A DNA stretch of 64,000 nt from Pareuzebyella sediminis (GCF_008367235.1 NZ_VTZS01000002.1:744001-808000); one strand, 5' to 3'. Counted from the first letter of the stretch, positions 9,306 through 20,345 are shown. A program made the numbers and translations. Notes: generated by a model not told the origin, from the sequence alone.

Positions 9306-9719
9306 ATGAAAACTTCAAACGCACTACGGATTGTTTTGGGAATATTAGTTGTAGTCACATCCATTGGCTGTGGTTCTGAGGATGTAGGCGGAGGCGTGAC
9401 TTTCATCCCGACCTTCAATGCTACTTGGCCCGTTGAGGGAGATGAAGACCGCCAAATTAGTCTGCAGCCCAATGAGGACAATAAGGGGGTGGAAAAAGGA
9501 ATTTTTGAAGGGGCCGAAATACTTCAAACCGATAGTGGCGAAGTACAAAATCCGCTGGCGGGCAGTTTCAACGGTTTAAATATTGAGTTCACGATTACCC
9601 GGGAAAATAATGCTAAAGTAAAGTATACGGGTCTGATGGTTCCAGTAAGTGAAACCGATCATCAAATCGTTCGTATCGAGCTCCATTCCTCCGAAGGAAA
9701 CTTGGCCTTGGCATTTTAG
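9306..9719 (+). CDS. Small lipoprotein, unknown function
   Basis: A 137-residue lipoprotein. The signal peptide ends in the lipobox TSIGC (Cys22), followed by a glycine-rich linker and a beta-rich domain of about 100 residues. It begins 16 bp after the CsgG-like gene and is probably co-transcribed with it. I do not recognise the domain. A hairpin 41 bp past the stop may end the operon. Confidence 0.75.
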   Translation: MKTSNALRIVLGILVVVTSIGCGSEDVGGGVTFIPTFNATWPVEGDEDRQISLQPNEDNKGVEKGIFEGAEILQTDSGEVQNPLAGSFNGLNIEFTITRENNAKVKYTGLMVPVSETDHQIVRIELHSSEGNLALAF

Positions 9720-9759
9720 AAGGGTAAATCAAATATGGAACGTTTTTACTTCACTGGCA

Positions 9760-9787
9760 CCCCAAGGCTGAAAATGGCCTTTTGGGG
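9760..9787 (+). terminator. Hairpin after the TIR/SLATT operon
   Basis: CCCCAAGGC (9760-9768) pairs with GCCTTTTGGGG (9777-9787) around an 8-nt loop, with two extra T in the second arm. No clean T-run follows, only a weak TATATTTT. It may be a terminator or a processing site. Confidence 0.35.
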
Positions 9788-10075
9788 CAATATATTTTGT
9801 CGCTGGCAGGTAAGATTCCTCCAAGGTCTCCTGTAGGGTAAGTTCTTTGAAATGTCCAGTTGAAGGGGGGAACTCAAATTAAATGCAGAGTACTGCTGTT
9901 GAGTTGACTTTTAAAACTAAGTGAAGGCATTATAAGGGGAATGATGGCGGTATGCGCGGCTTTGTTATTCTGTGAATGGTTTTGCCGAAGTAAGATGAAA
10001 GCCTTGGCAAACCCCTATTTTACCCCCTGCAAATTTTTATGGGGAAGAGGATGGGTCAGCCGTATATAGTTACTT
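9788..10075. other. Intergenic, no gene seen
   Basis: This is the remainder of the 356-bp gap between convergent genes (9720-10075). Apart from the hairpin at 9760-9787 I see no gene, repeat or motif in it. Confidence 0.55.
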
Positions 10076-10474
10076 TTATGAAGAAGTAGTGGTCGAATTT
10101 TTGGAAACATGCTGCATATAACCCATGTTTTCAATATTGGCCACATGATATCCTATTAAACGGTTCAGCGACATCAGGTAGCCCATTTCCTTAATTTCTT
10201 TGCTATGGCTATCAGTGGTGGCAATCTCATGAAGATTTTGGGTAATCTCTTGCACGATAGAATCCGTAGTGTTCCCCGGGTTGACCTTGATGGCACTGAG
10301 TTTATCGGAAGTCTCTTCTTCGTTTTGACAGCTGAACTTTACATAATTCGCCAATACGTCTTGTGATTTTTTGGAAAGGAAGCTGATGTCACTCCCATTG
10401 AAATAGGTATTTACCTGTTTGGCTATGGCATATAAGTTGCTCAATTCTTTTCCTAAAAGATCTTTTTTGGTCAT
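10076..10474 (-). CDS. Small helical protein, possibly ferritin-like (DUF892-like)
   Basis: A 132-residue, all-helical, soluble protein without signal peptide. The beginning (ELSNLYAIAKQV) and the C-terminal helix (GYLMSLNRLIGYHVANIENMG) have the rhythm of DUF892/YciE ferritin-like proteins, but it is shorter than that family (usually about 160-170) and the metal ligands are not clearly kept. It stands alone, 180 bp from the efflux operon. The similarity is weak and the function unknown. Confidence 0.6.
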   Translation of the reverse strand: MTKKDLLGKELSNLYAIAKQVNTYFNGSDISFLSKKSQDVLANYVKFSCQNEEETSDKLSAIKVNPGNTTDSIVQEITQNLHEIATTDSHSKEIKEMGYLMSLNRLIGYHVANIENMGYMQHVSKNSTTTSS

Positions 10475-10654
10475 GTCTTGCGAAGTTCAAGTGATAGTTC
10501 CTTCTCGCTTACTTTTTCTGCGTATCAGCGAACTAACAATATGTCTTCCTAAAATACAGCGACTAGACTTTTTTAATGCGCACATTTAAAGAAAAAAATA
10601 GCGCTATTGGTCCGATGGGAATACCCTTAGGAAGTACATCGGGACTACCAAGCT

Positions 10655-13600
10655 TTATTTATTGGCCAAAGCAGGATTTTCTGGAGCTGCCGTTTGGGAA
10701 ACATCGACTTCCCTCACGGTCCTTCCTTTGAGAAAATAAAGTCGGATATCTTCAAGGATGAGGTAAAGGCAAGGAACGATAACCAAGATAATCGTTGTCG
10801 CAAAAACGATTCCGAACCCTAAAGAAATGGCCATAGGTATTAGGTAGAAAGCTTGACTGGAGGTTTCGAGTATAATCGGGGCCAGGCCTCCAAAGGTGGT
10901 CATGGTTGTCAATATGATAGGTCGGAACCTTCGCAAACCAGCTTCATGGATCGATGCATAGATCGCCTCCCCTTTTTGCCTACGTTTATTAGCGTAGTCG
11001 ATCATGATCAACGAGTCGTTTACCACGACCCCTGATAATGCGATGACCCCCATTAGACTGACCAAGGAGAGGTCATACCCTAATAAAATGTGGCCGATGA
11101 CGGCACCAACGATCCCGAAAGGTATGGCAGTCATAACGATCAAGGGTTGTATATAACTGCTAAAGGCAATGGCAAGTAAAGCATAAATCAATAACATGGC
11201 TATGGCAAAACCGGCTTTTAAGGTATTCGTGCTTTCCCTCATGTCGGCCTGGCTACCTTCAAAACTCCACGTTATCCCAGGAAAATCCGCACGTAATTGG
11301 GGCAATGTTTCCTCTTGAACCGAAGCGATCACCCGCCCCACGCTATTCGCTGGTTCTACATCCATTCCGACGTTTACGACCCGACGCCCGTCCCGGCGAT
11401 TTATGCTTGTGAAAGCTTCTCGTTGCTCAACTTCAACCACGTCCAATAAAGGAACTTCGGTGCCATTAGGAGTTTGTATAAGAAAATTTTCAAGGTTTTT
11501 GATGTTCTTTCGTTCTTCACGGGGTAATTTAACCCGAACCTCGATTTCGTTCATACCCCGCAATTGGCGCAAAGCCAACGCACCAAAAAAGGCATCACGG
11601 ACCTGTCGACCCACGTCGTCTGAGGTCAGCCCCAAGTTTCGACCTTGTGGTAGCAATTTGAAGTCAAATTGCATTTTTCCTTTGTTATAATTATCGGTGA
11701 CATCACGGGTATTCGAAAAAGCCTTCATGCGTTCGACAAAGGCGGCACTTGCCCGTTCCAAGACGTTGATATCGGAATGACTCAAATCTATACTTATGGC
11801 TTGTCTTGCACCACCGGGCCCTCTTTCTGCTTCAAATGTGATTTGGTCTACCCCTTCAATATCCCCGATGTTATCTCGCCATAACGCAATGACTGCAGCA
11901 GCGGTAATATCCCTTTGGTCGGGGGGCAACATCACAATTTCAACGTCTATGAAACTCTGTCCCCTTACATTGGTCTTAATACCTTCTGCAACCTCATATA
12001 GATTATGTTCTTCGAACATACGCTGTGTGGCCTCAGATATATCATGAGCGACTTTTGCCGCTTGGTCGGGGGTAGTTCCAACAGGTAAGCGTACACCTGC
12101 CTCAATTTCGTCCGCAGCTACTTCGGGCATCATAATCAAACCCATGTGGCCGCTTAGTCCATATCCACCGACCATAAGCAATAGCGCCACGGCAATACTT
12201 AGTGTTATATAACGGAATCTCAGACATAAATCTAAAAAGGGGCGATACGTATTTTCTATAAAGCCGTCGAAAGATTGGGCGAAAGCACGTTGCCAACCTT
12301 CAAGTTTTAACACCCATTTGTTCTTGTTTTTTTTCTTTTTCAGGTGTCCAAGGTGGGAAGGAAGAATAAATAAAGCTTCCAATAGGGAAACTGATAGAAT
12401 CACGATTACCACCGCAGGTAAAGGCTTCCAGAATTTTCCGGTTTCCCCAGGCATAAAGAGTAGGGGTACAAAGGCGATAATCGTCGTAACAATACTAAAA
12501 GTCACTGGAAGGGATACATCTTTGGTTCCTGCAATTGCCGCTTGCATTGGGCTTAAGCCTTTTTGGCGGTATTCGTAAACGTTTTCACCCACGACGATAG
12601 CATCGTCAACAACGATGCCCAGAACCACCAAAAAACCGAACATCGAAATCATATTAACACTAATGCCTATGAGGGGTAGGAGTATCATTCCACCTACAAA
12701 CGATACGGTCATGCCCATCATCACCCAGAAAGCAAGTCTATACTCTAGAAAGAGTGTCAAAATCAGCAGTACTATCAGAATGGCGAGCACTCCGTTTTCC
12801 GTCAGTAGAGAGAGCCGCTGCTGATAATCTTCTGCGCGATTGCTATCGGTCCGATATTTGATTCCGGGCGGCAGTTGAAAATTATCAAGAATATTTTCTA
12901 CAGCATCGGCAATCTCGAGAGGTGATTGGTCTCCTATTCTAAATATGCGTAACTCTACATAATTACTTTGATTGAATTGCCCATGAAAACCGACCTCTTC
13001 AAAACCGTCTGTAATTTCAGCAATATCCTTTAGTGCCACCTTTGCCCCGGCCTCGGATGATACAATGGTGATATTGCCGTATTCCTCGGCCCACTGCTTA
13101 CGTTCTTGCATACGTAGCAAAATTTCACCGCTTTGGGTTTGAACGGCGCCTGCAGGAACATCATTACTACTCTGTCTGATAATGTTTGCGACCTGACCCA
13201 AGGTAAGGTTGTACTTTTGTAAGTTGCTTCGAGGTATTTCGATACGTGTCTCATAATCGGGTACATTGCCCAATTCAACTTGAGTTATGGCGGGATTGCT
13301 CAACAATATGGTTCTTAGACGTTCGGCCAATTGCCGCAGTGTCCAAACATCAGCGTCCCCGTACAGACCGATTTGTAACACATCCCTCTGGCGGGACTGT
13401 AATCTCACTTCCGGCCGCTCGATATCGTCTGGGAAAGTACGTATACGGTTAATGGCTTGATCGATGTCTTGAAATGCCTTCATCCGTTCGGAACCTGCTA
13501 TGAGCTCTATACTTATTTCCCCCGATCCTTCTCGGGCTTCCGAGACAATCTCCTTGATACCTTGAACTCCGCGAACAGCCTCTTCCACAGGTTGTAAAAC

Positions 13601-13822
13601 ACCTTGCTCGACCTCTGCGGGCGAAGCACCAGGGTAGGCGACCGAAACATCGACGAAATCCAGTTGAAATTCGGGAAAAACTTCTTTTTGAATGGTATAC
13701 ATCGTAAAGAGACCACCGCCCAGAAGTATTAACATGAGCAGGTTCGTGGCGATAGAATTTTTGGCCATATAGGCTATTGCCCCCTCTTTTCTCACTTTTC
13801 TATTTTTCTCTTTAGTACCCAT
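10655..13822 (-). CDS. RND efflux permease (first system)
   Basis: A 1055-residue inner-membrane RND transporter of usual length with two six-helix repeats and two large periplasmic loops. [20 protein letters not shown] is the family's porter-domain signature. TM4 has [14 protein letters not shown] with both proton-relay aspartates (Asp406, Asp407). The TM10 motif is [14 protein letters not shown], without the lysine seen in AcrB, which fits RND proteins of the VexF/MdtB-like side of the family. It is last in an operon read from outer-membrane factor to adaptor to permease, with 3 bp between adaptor stop and its start. It drives proton-coupled export of hydrophobic compounds; the substrate cannot be told. 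Confidence 0.93.
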   Translation of the reverse strand: MGTKEKNRKVRKEGAIAYMAKNSIATNLLMLILLGGGLFTMYTIQKEVFPEFQLDFVDVSVAYPGASPAEVEQGVLQPVEEAVRGVQGIKEIVSEAREGSGEISIELIAGSERMKAFQDIDQAINRIRTFPDDIERPEVRLQSRQRDVLQIGLYGDADVWTLRQLAERLRTILLSNPAITQVELGNVPDYETRIEIPRSNLQKYNLTLGQVANIIRQSSNDVPAGAVQTQSGEILLRMQERKQWAEEYGNITIVSSEAGAKVALKDIAEITDGFEEVGFHGQFNQSNYVELRIFRIGDQSPLEIADAVENILDNFQLPPGIKYRTDSNRAEDYQQRLSLLTENGVLAILIVLLILTLFLEYRLAFWVMMGMTVSFVGGMILLPLIGISVNMISMFGFLVVLGIVVDDAIVVGENVYEYRQKGLSPMQAAIAGTKDVSLPVTFSIVTTIIAFVPLLFMPGETGKFWKPLPAVVIVILSVSLLEALFILPSHLGHLKKKKNKNKWVLKLEGWQRAFAQSFDGFIENTYRPFLDLCLRFRYITLSIAVALLLMVGGYGLSGHMGLIMMPEVAADEIEAGVRLPVGTTPDQAAKVAHDISEATQRMFEEHNLYEVAEGIKTNVRGQSFIDVEIVMLPPDQRDITAAAVIALWRDNIGDIEGVDQITFEAERGPGGARQAISIDLSHSDINVLERASAAFVERMKAFSNTRDVTDNYNKGKMQFDFKLLPQGRNLGLTSDDVGRQVRDAFFGALALRQLRGMNEIEVRVKLPREERKNIKNLENFLIQTPNGTEVPLLDVVEVEQREAFTSINRRDGRRVVNVGMDVEPANSVGRVIASVQEETLPQLRADFPGITWSFEGSQADMRESTNTLKAGFAIAMLLIYALLAIAFSSYIQPLIVMTAIPFGIVGAVIGHILLGYDLSLVSLMGVIALSGVVVNDSLIMIDYANKRRQKGEAIYASIHEAGLRRFRPIILTTMTTFGGLAPIILETSSQAFYLIPMAISLGFGIVFATTIILVIVPCLYLILEDIRLYFLKGRTVREVDVSQTAAPENPALANK

Positions 13823-13825
13823 AGG

Positions 13826-15034
13826 CTATTCTTTGTTCTCTTTTTCGGCCGTTTCCAAAGAAGTACGTAGTCCTATTCCGTTGGTCACTGTACTCAAATC
13901 GGTAATAACAACTTTTTCACCGTCTTCCAAGCCCTTGCTTATGTATGCATATTCATCATCGTTCAATACAATGTCAACATTGCGTATCTCTAATTTTTCG
14001 TCTTTCATGACCCAAACGGTCTCGTTACTTCTCAGATAATCCCGATTGAGTCTAATCACGTTCGGTATCGTATCGGCCTGAATTTGCACTTCTACAAAGG
14101 CTCCGATCATCAATTTCGGCATCCCTTCCGATTCTTTTTTTGTAGCCAATGGATCTGCTACTCTTATCAATACACGGGCTAAACGTGTTTGCCCATCGAG
14201 TGCCCCGATTTGCTTATCAAGATAACCTTCCCGGTACGTATTAGGCGACCATGCGGTTCTGTTTTCGATACGTACCTTGGCTCCTTTTTCAGTATCGTTT
14301 CTCGGAAAACTTAGCCATTGCAGTTTCGAAACCGGAACAGTGGCCGTCACCCAATAATGGTCGGTGCCTACGATACGCCCCAAATCATCGCCTGGTGACA
14401 CTTGAGATCCCTTGGTCACATTTTGATTTAAAATATGGGCATCAAAGGGGGCCCTAATCGTGGTTCGTTCAAGATTAAGGCGGGCTTGGTCTACTGCCGC
14501 TTTTGAGGCTCCAATATTTGCCTTTACAGCATTGAGTTGGGGTTTTCTAAGTACTAATTGCCGTTCATCTTCGGAAAGGGGGCCACCCCCAAAAAGTGAA
14601 TCATCGGCAATGAGTTGTAGATCTTGTTGGGCTATCTGTTGTCTTCCCATTTCTGTGGCCAAGGTGGTTTGGCTTTGCATCAGTTCACTCTTTCTCAACT
14701 CAAGCGTGTTTCTATAATCGGAAGGGTCTATCTGTAAAAGCACTTCATTTTTTTTCACGAATCCACCAGGAGTAAAAGCAGGGTCTCTTCGGATTATCTG
14801 CCCAGAGACCAACGGGCTAATAGTGACATCTTCTACGGGCTGCACGGTTCCCGTAGCTACTATAACAGGTTCAAAAGTGCCCCGTTTTGCTGAAACCACA
14901 TCAACAAGCATGGCGGTTTCGACCGTAGCACCTTCCCTTTGTGCCTCAGGTTCGGTGGAAAAAATTAGTGTAGTGATAAGGATTCCGCCCAAAATAATGG
15001 CCAAGGAAATCCATAAAATTTTTTTGTTGCTCAT
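13826..15034 (-). CDS. RND periplasmic adaptor (first system)
   Basis: A 402-residue membrane-fusion protein. One N-terminal anchor helix (about 6-25) is followed by a lipoyl/barrel-sandwich half, a coiled-coil hairpin (about 115-185), the second lipoyl half starting at TTIRAPFDAHILNQNV, a beta-barrel and a membrane-proximal domain. It links the RND permease encoded 3 bp downstream to the TolC-like factor encoded 21 bp upstream. The order and spacing make this one operon. Confidence 0.92.
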   Translation of the reverse strand: MSNKKILWISLAIILGGILITTLIFSTEPEAQREGATVETAMLVDVVSAKRGTFEPVIVATGTVQPVEDVTISPLVSGQIIRRDPAFTPGGFVKKNEVLLQIDPSDYRNTLELRKSELMQSQTTLATEMGRQQIAQQDLQLIADDSLFGGGPLSEDERQLVLRKPQLNAVKANIGASKAAVDQARLNLERTTIRAPFDAHILNQNVTKGSQVSPGDDLGRIVGTDHYWVTATVPVSKLQWLSFPRNDTEKGAKVRIENRTAWSPNTYREGYLDKQIGALDGQTRLARVLIRVADPLATKKESEGMPKLMIGAFVEVQIQADTIPNVIRLNRDYLRSNETVWVMKDEKLEIRNVDIVLNDDEYAYISKGLEDGEKVVITDLSTVTNGIGLRTSLETAEKENKE

Positions 15035-15055
15035 ATAGTTGTTTTCTTTTCCCTA

Positions 15056-16444
15056 TCAATTATCCAAATTCCGTCCCGTATCGAATCCACCTGCTAGCGC
15101 CCTGTATAGGCCAATGCGAATCTGGATTTGTCGCAATTGGGCCGCTACAAGGTCTCTTCGTAACTGCTGTTCTTGATCAAGGCCTAAAAGCACATCTAAA
15201 TATGGGCTAAAACCGTTCAAGAATTCTACACGCAACTGCTTGTTGCTTTTCTCCGCAAGTTCAAGTTGTCTTGCGATGTTTTCCAATCTGCTTTGTTGCA
15301 TGATATCTTGCACAAGCCCGTCTTCTACTTCCTGAAATGCCGTAAGTGTAGTTTGCCCATATTCATAGAGTCTTTGTTGCTTTATAGCTTCATTTCGATT
15401 TACCTCTGCACTCAATTGCCCCCCATATAACAGAGGTGCCAGAATATTTCCTGCTAGCGAATAGGCCCAATTGTCGAAGAGGTTGTCAAAGTTGTTAGAT
15501 CGTAATTGCCCTCTGGCATTCAAAGAAATTCTTGGGTATTTATTACGCACGGCAGAGGCCATATCCCTATCGGCTGCTAGTAGAAGGGCGAAAGATCTCT
15601 GAATATCGGGCCTCCGCCTAACCAGCTCCAATGGAAGTCCTGTTTCCGGCAATTCAGGCAAAGTAGGCAACTTAGATGTATCGAAATTTATATTTTCCTG
15701 AGGTTGGCTCCCTAGTAAAACGGCCAGTTGATTCTCTAAAAGGCTGATGTTGGTACTGAAAATTATTTGTTGTTCTTTAGTACTTTCCAATAACTGGGCT
15801 TGTCGTAAAATATCGACGGCCCTTATTTGGCCACCTACAAAGCGGGATCGTATGAGACGAATAATATCTTCGTTGGTCGCGATTTGAGATTCTGTAATGC
15901 GCAATTGTTCACGGGCAGCCAAGAGGCTGTACCATGTGGTGGCAATTTCTGCGGATAACGAAATAGCGGCGGTGCGATAGTCAAAAAGGCTGGCCTCGGC
16001 CCTAAATTTCTCCGCTTGAACAGCGGTTCGTATTCTTCCCCATAAATCGAGTTCATATCTCGCGGATAAGCCCAACTGTGTATTTTCACCTCCTACAAAA
16101 TCCGGTTCCGGAAGGTTAATGGCGGATTGTGCAGAAGCATCGATTTGGGGCCATAAATTCGAGGCTTCCCTAGAAACGGTCGCCTTTGCCGCCACGAACT
16201 GCTGCCAGGTTGCCGCTAAATCAAAGTTCGATTGCATGGCGCTGTCTATCAATTGGTTGAGGGTCTCGTCCTCAAAAGCGGTCCACCATTCGTCCTCAAT
16301 GACTTGTGCGCCATTATAGGAGAAATCTTTGACCTCTTCTATGGGTATCGCTATGTTTGAAAATTTGGGAGAGCAATCGAAAAGCAGCAAAACTGCACTC
16401 AGAATAAAAAGTATTTTAAGCGTTTTTAGAGGTCTAACGAGCAT
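15056..16444 (-). CDS. TolC-like outer-membrane efflux lipoprotein (first system)
   Basis: A 462-residue NodT-type outer-membrane factor. The signal peptide ends with LLLFDC, a plausible lipobox (Cys24). Two OEP repeats follow; ELDLWGRIRTAVQAEKFRAE and LVRRRPDIQRSFALLLAADRD are the usual family blocks, one in each half. It is the first gene of the minus-strand efflux operon and provides the outer-membrane duct. No regulator gene is adjacent. Confidence 0.92.
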   Translation of the reverse strand: MLVRPLKTLKILFILSAVLLLFDCSPKFSNIAIPIEEVKDFSYNGAQVIEDEWWTAFEDETLNQLIDSAMQSNFDLAATWQQFVAAKATVSREASNLWPQIDASAQSAINLPEPDFVGGENTQLGLSARYELDLWGRIRTAVQAEKFRAEASLFDYRTAAISLSAEIATTWYSLLAAREQLRITESQIATNEDIIRLIRSRFVGGQIRAVDILRQAQLLESTKEQQIIFSTNISLLENQLAVLLGSQPQENINFDTSKLPTLPELPETGLPLELVRRRPDIQRSFALLLAADRDMASAVRNKYPRISLNARGQLRSNNFDNLFDNWAYSLAGNILAPLLYGGQLSAEVNRNEAIKQQRLYEYGQTTLTAFQEVEDGLVQDIMQQSRLENIARQLELAEKSNKQLRVEFLNGFSPYLDVLLGLDQEQQLRRDLVAAQLRQIQIRIGLYRALAGGFDTGRNLDN

Positions 16445-17071
16445 TCTTGTTTTGGAGGATTTCTAGGTCTGTGTGGGGGGGCACATTTTACGATTCCTTC
16501 TAAAATAGCTGTTTTTGACGAATTTAAATCCTAATAAAACCTTAATTGTTGCGTTCAATCGCTTGACATTATGACCTCAAGCCGTGATATGCTATCAAAA
16601 CGGGGGATAAGGGTTTGCAGGTATCGATGATAAAAAGAGTCTGTTTTCTGCTGTAGTGAGTAGGTCGATATGTATTGAACTTTCCCACTTTTTGGTAAGG
16701 GCTAGAAGTGATACAAATAGGATTTTATAAACTACCCTCCGATAACTTTCATGATGAAAAATATGGAAATGGAAAGTACCAAACAACTTATGGCGGCAAG
16801 TATATTATCTTTCTTAGTGAACTCTTCTTTAACGAGTATAAGCAACGTTTTCATACGCTATTTGTTTCCTACAAATTTCGGATGCATTCATTGGTTTTAT
16901 CAAACAAATCGTTTAAAGGAACACCTATGCGTTAAGTGGCTTCGACCGGTAGTTTCATCGGAAAATGAAGTCCATTTGCCAAATATTGAGTTCGCGATTA
17001 ATCGATAAATAGGTAGATTTTATCTGTTCGTAATGGTATAAGCACCATTTAACTACCTTCAAAACCTATGA
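16445..17071. other. Long intergenic region, no convincing gene
   Basis: This 627-bp stretch holds the promoter side of the first efflux operon and the 3' side of the cytochrome gene. Overlapping plus-strand frames around 16708-17008 (75 and 85 residues) show no recognisable domain, so I do not call them. No strong hairpin or consensus promoter was seen. Confidence 0.5.
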
Positions 17072-20000
17072 TTACCTATTACCTAGGGTGTGAATGGTGT
17101 TCTGCAAGGTACCTGTTATAGGATTTCCTTGATGATCTAAAAGCGAATACTTGATAGTCATTACATCGGTGGGTTGCAAGTCTTGTATACGTAGGGATAA
17201 GAGATGCCCATCCGATGTCAGGGTCGCTTTCGATATTTTCAGTTTTTTTATATCGTAGCGATCTGAACCATAGGCACTACTTCTGATCAGTCTCCAGGTT
17301 TTGATTTCAAAATTAGATAGGTCCCTAACCGCGGAAGCATTTATTTTAGGCGCAAATTTTAAGGTCACGGTTTCTGGTGTTATCTCCAAGGATGTTGGAA
17401 CGGTCAATGGTTTGCCGGTATATCGAATTCGGTAGAATCCTCCGCCCCTAAGCATTTGATTGGTTCCCCATGCCGACATACCACAAGCATAGAGTTGGCC
17501 GTCTGCCGGATTGAAACGCCCCCGCATCACACCGGTTAGAAACTTAATTCCAGGTAAATCAATAACCCCGCCTTGCATCGTATTGCCTATTTTTTCGTGG
17601 AGTACCAATTGAATTTTTCCATAGCCATAGGAAAGACTGAGGAGTGCACCGTTTAAAGGTCCCCATTTCTCACTTTTTACCCAGACCAACTCCGATGGGG
17701 ATCGGTCGAACTCCATATCTACCCAGGCCAAGGGAGGCTGCATTCCCGTTGCGGTACTATCCTTTGGAGGGTTATACCCCCACATATTACCATAAAACTT
17801 GCCTTTGCCCTTCACCCAATTGATTCGATTCATAGGATTCCAGAACCCTTGCTGATCTGTGACAAAAAAGCTACCATCAGGATTGATACAAACCCCATTG
17901 GCCGCACGAAAGCCTTTGGCAATGATTTCAGTAGTCGATCCATCTTTACTGACCTTTAGTAAAGTGCCGTGCTGCGGCACAAGGGCTTCACGCGCATGTC
18001 TGCCACTTTTCGCATAATATAAATTACCAGCTTTATCTGCCTGTAGCCCCATAGCAAACTCATGAAAGTGATCGGTAACCTGATGGTCATGATTGAAGCT
18101 TTCATAAAAATCGGTTTCCTTGTCACCGTTAAAATCGTGCAGTCGTACCAATTGATCTCTACAGATTACATAGATGTTGTTCTCAACGACCTTAATGCCT
18201 AACGGTTGAAAAAGACCTGAGCCTATACGTTGCCATGTGAGGGCCCCAGTGTTGTTCATAAGTCCTTTTACCATCCAAACATCACCGTCCGTAGTACATA
18301 AAACGGCTTCGTCGGGATTTTCCAAAAAATCTATGCCGCTGAGCTTCATTCGGGAAGCCCACGGATTATCAAAAGGCGGTGTTAATTGGTCCACTGCAAA
18401 CGGGCCGGTATCGGTGCCTATGGTAATAGTGCTTTTAAGCTTCTCCGGATAATGGGGCACCCCCCCTGTTGTGGTATATTTTCTTAAATCCTCGGGATCG
18501 TTCTGGCTATCGATGGCATCAGATAGGTGATCGAAAGTATCGTTGGCTATAAAAAGTTTGATTCGTGATGTCTTTGATGAATCAACAATAAGCATGTGAA
18601 AGCCATCCTCTTTTTCCAAATGGGCACCATCGCCTTTAAGGGCTACCTTTTTTGATAAAGGAGCTACACGCATTTTTAATTTTGAAGTAGAAGGGTCGAT
18701 ATTTAAGGTTCTTATAAATATAGGTTGGTCTTTGACCATAGTTAGCCCCAACTCTTCGAGTATCGAAGACCGACCTACGGTATACGACAATATCATATGA
18801 TTTTCAAAATGATAAAGGCCCTTATAGTTGGCCCATGATTTGGGTAAAGGTCCAAAAGCACGCCCGTCCCTGGCTCTAAATCGTGGGTCTTCGAAAGATC
18901 CAGAACTTGGATTCGCCCAACCTGGGCCCACCGGAGTCTCAAAATGAAGCTCTCCTATCGTTCTTGGATAGGTTTCGTGCTTGTCATTCAGTAAAATACC
19001 GTTCCAGTCAATGAATCCTTTACCCGTCCATCCACCTGCGACGCGCATGAGGTCATGATCAAAGATCATCCATGCCTTGCCCTTTGAAATGCCCCCTTCA
19101 CCGTTATCCAATCGAATGGCGATTCCTTTATATGCAAAGTTATTCTTGAGATAGTTTTCATCGGGGTAGGGAGACGGACCTGGAGAATGGTACCTTGGGA
19201 TACCTGTTTTCTCATCTGCCAGTTCGTAAGTGTTGATTAAAAAATTACCATAGTCCATATCGGCCCAAGGTTGATAAGGCTTGGTTTCGGGTCCTTGAGA
19301 TGTCCCTTTGGGCAGACCGGCCAAATACCCGGGCGAGTTTTCGACCAACTCGACCGTTGGGTTCTTTCTGACATAATTTTCTCGAATATAGGTAATGACA
19401 TCGTACTTTTCTTGTGGGGTCAATTGTGGTTGGGGAGGCATCATACCATAGCCTTTGGTAATGGTTTGGTACATAGAGTAGGCATCATTACCGGCTTTAA
19501 AGGGCTGTTCCCAAAATTTCAGGGAAGCCGGTATGGAACCTTCAACCTCTTGGGTGCCATGACAATTGACACAATTCGAACTGTAAATACGTTCACCACG
19601 TTTCAGTGCCTCACGATCCTCACGGGCTATAATGCCGGCGTGGTCGATATTCGATTCGGAGTCGGGCAAATCTTTATCACTCAATACATAATTCAACGAA
19701 GAGCGATCTATTTTTGTTGAAAGGGTCGATTGAGATACCGCAGTGAAAGGGTGTTTTTGATCACCTATAACAAGCAAGCCTTTTAGATTTGGTTCGGAGA
19801 TTTTCCCTTGAAGAAAGGCCTTCTTGCCAAAAAGTTTGAAAGTAGCGTTGAGACTGTCTTTATCGAAGATAACTTCTCCTAAATCGATGGTGCCCCATTG
19901 AAAAGAAAGTAGGGTGCCCTGATACGATCCGCCATCCTTCTCAAATTTCAGGTTTCCGGTGGCCATCTCATTTCCTAAGTCGACCTCATACCTCCATGTT

Positions 20001-20125
20001 TCTTTTTTATCGATTTGCTGACAGCCCAAACATAAGAGCAGCACCAAGTGCATCATGAAATTGGGTAGGATACTAAAATTTAGGAACTTGGAAACTAATG
20101 ATTTTTTAGAGGGTCGGGTCATCAT
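17072..20125 (-). CDS. Cytochrome c/propeller lipoprotein with DUF6797-like region
   Basis: An exported redox-type protein of about 1017 residues. The lipobox LCLGC lies at about residues 34-38. A c-type heme site, CVNCH, is at about residues 185-189, with the distal methionine probably in GYGMMPPQPQLT. A DUF6797-like region follows (WADMDYGNFLINTYEL, AYKGIAIRLD), then a beta-propeller like those of sugar dehydrogenases (NGVCINPDGSFFVTDQQG). Families of this build occur in Planctomycetes and Bacteroidota and are thought to oxidise sugars or similar substrates in the periplasm. I start at ATG 20125; the longer TTG start at 20134 overlaps a TATATTTG box (20132-20139, reverse strand). It stands alone between the two efflux operons. 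Confidence 0.85.
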   Translation of the reverse strand: MMTRPSKKSLVSKFLNFSILPNFMMHLVLLLCLGCQQIDKKETWRYEVDLGNEMATGNLKFEKDGGSYQGTLLSFQWGTIDLGEVIFDKDSLNATFKLFGKKAFLQGKISEPNLKGLLVIGDQKHPFTAVSQSTLSTKIDRSSLNYVLSDKDLPDSESNIDHAGIIAREDREALKRGERIYSSNCVNCHGTQEVEGSIPASLKFWEQPFKAGNDAYSMYQTITKGYGMMPPQPQLTPQEKYDVITYIRENYVRKNPTVELVENSPGYLAGLPKGTSQGPETKPYQPWADMDYGNFLINTYELADEKTGIPRYHSPGPSPYPDENYLKNNFAYKGIAIRLDNGEGGISKGKAWMIFDHDLMRVAGGWTGKGFIDWNGILLNDKHETYPRTIGELHFETPVGPGWANPSSGSFEDPRFRARDGRAFGPLPKSWANYKGLYHFENHMILSYTVGRSSILEELGLTMVKDQPIFIRTLNIDPSTSKLKMRVAPLSKKVALKGDGAHLEKEDGFHMLIVDSSKTSRIKLFIANDTFDHLSDAIDSQNDPEDLRKYTTTGGVPHYPEKLKSTITIGTDTGPFAVDQLTPPFDNPWASRMKLSGIDFLENPDEAVLCTTDGDVWMVKGLMNNTGALTWQRIGSGLFQPLGIKVVENNIYVICRDQLVRLHDFNGDKETDFYESFNHDHQVTDHFHEFAMGLQADKAGNLYYAKSGRHAREALVPQHGTLLKVSKDGSTTEIIAKGFRAANGVCINPDGSFFVTDQQGFWNPMNRINWVKGKGKFYGNMWGYNPPKDSTATGMQPPLAWVDMEFDRSPSELVWVKSEKWGPLNGALLSLSYGYGKIQLVLHEKIGNTMQGGVIDLPGIKFLTGVMRGRFNPADGQLYACGMSAWGTNQMLRGGGFYRIRYTGKPLTVPTSLEITPETVTLKFAPKINASAVRDLSNFEIKTWRLIRSSAYGSDRYDIKKLKISKATLTSDGHLLSLRIQDLQPTDVMTIKYSLLDHQGNPITGTLQNTIHTLGNR

Positions 20126-20345
20126 GTGGGCCAAATATATTTTTTAAATTCCTGGCAATTCAGTGGATGGAATCCCATGAATTTACGGTTTTTCATATAA
20201 TGTTTTGCAAAAAACTTCGTAGGTCGGTCCAAAATAATAATAGTAGCGGCACGTTATACGTATTTTCAATGGAGTGAACTTTTTTTATGAATCTCGTTTG
20301 AATATACTTGGGTTCGATTTTATTTTTTAACTTTTTTTAACAGTG

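Noticed and set aside
16708-17008. Overlapping plus-strand frames of 75 and 85 residues
   Set aside because: No recognisable domain, no ribosome site and no conserved-looking composition; two frames overlap in the same stretch.
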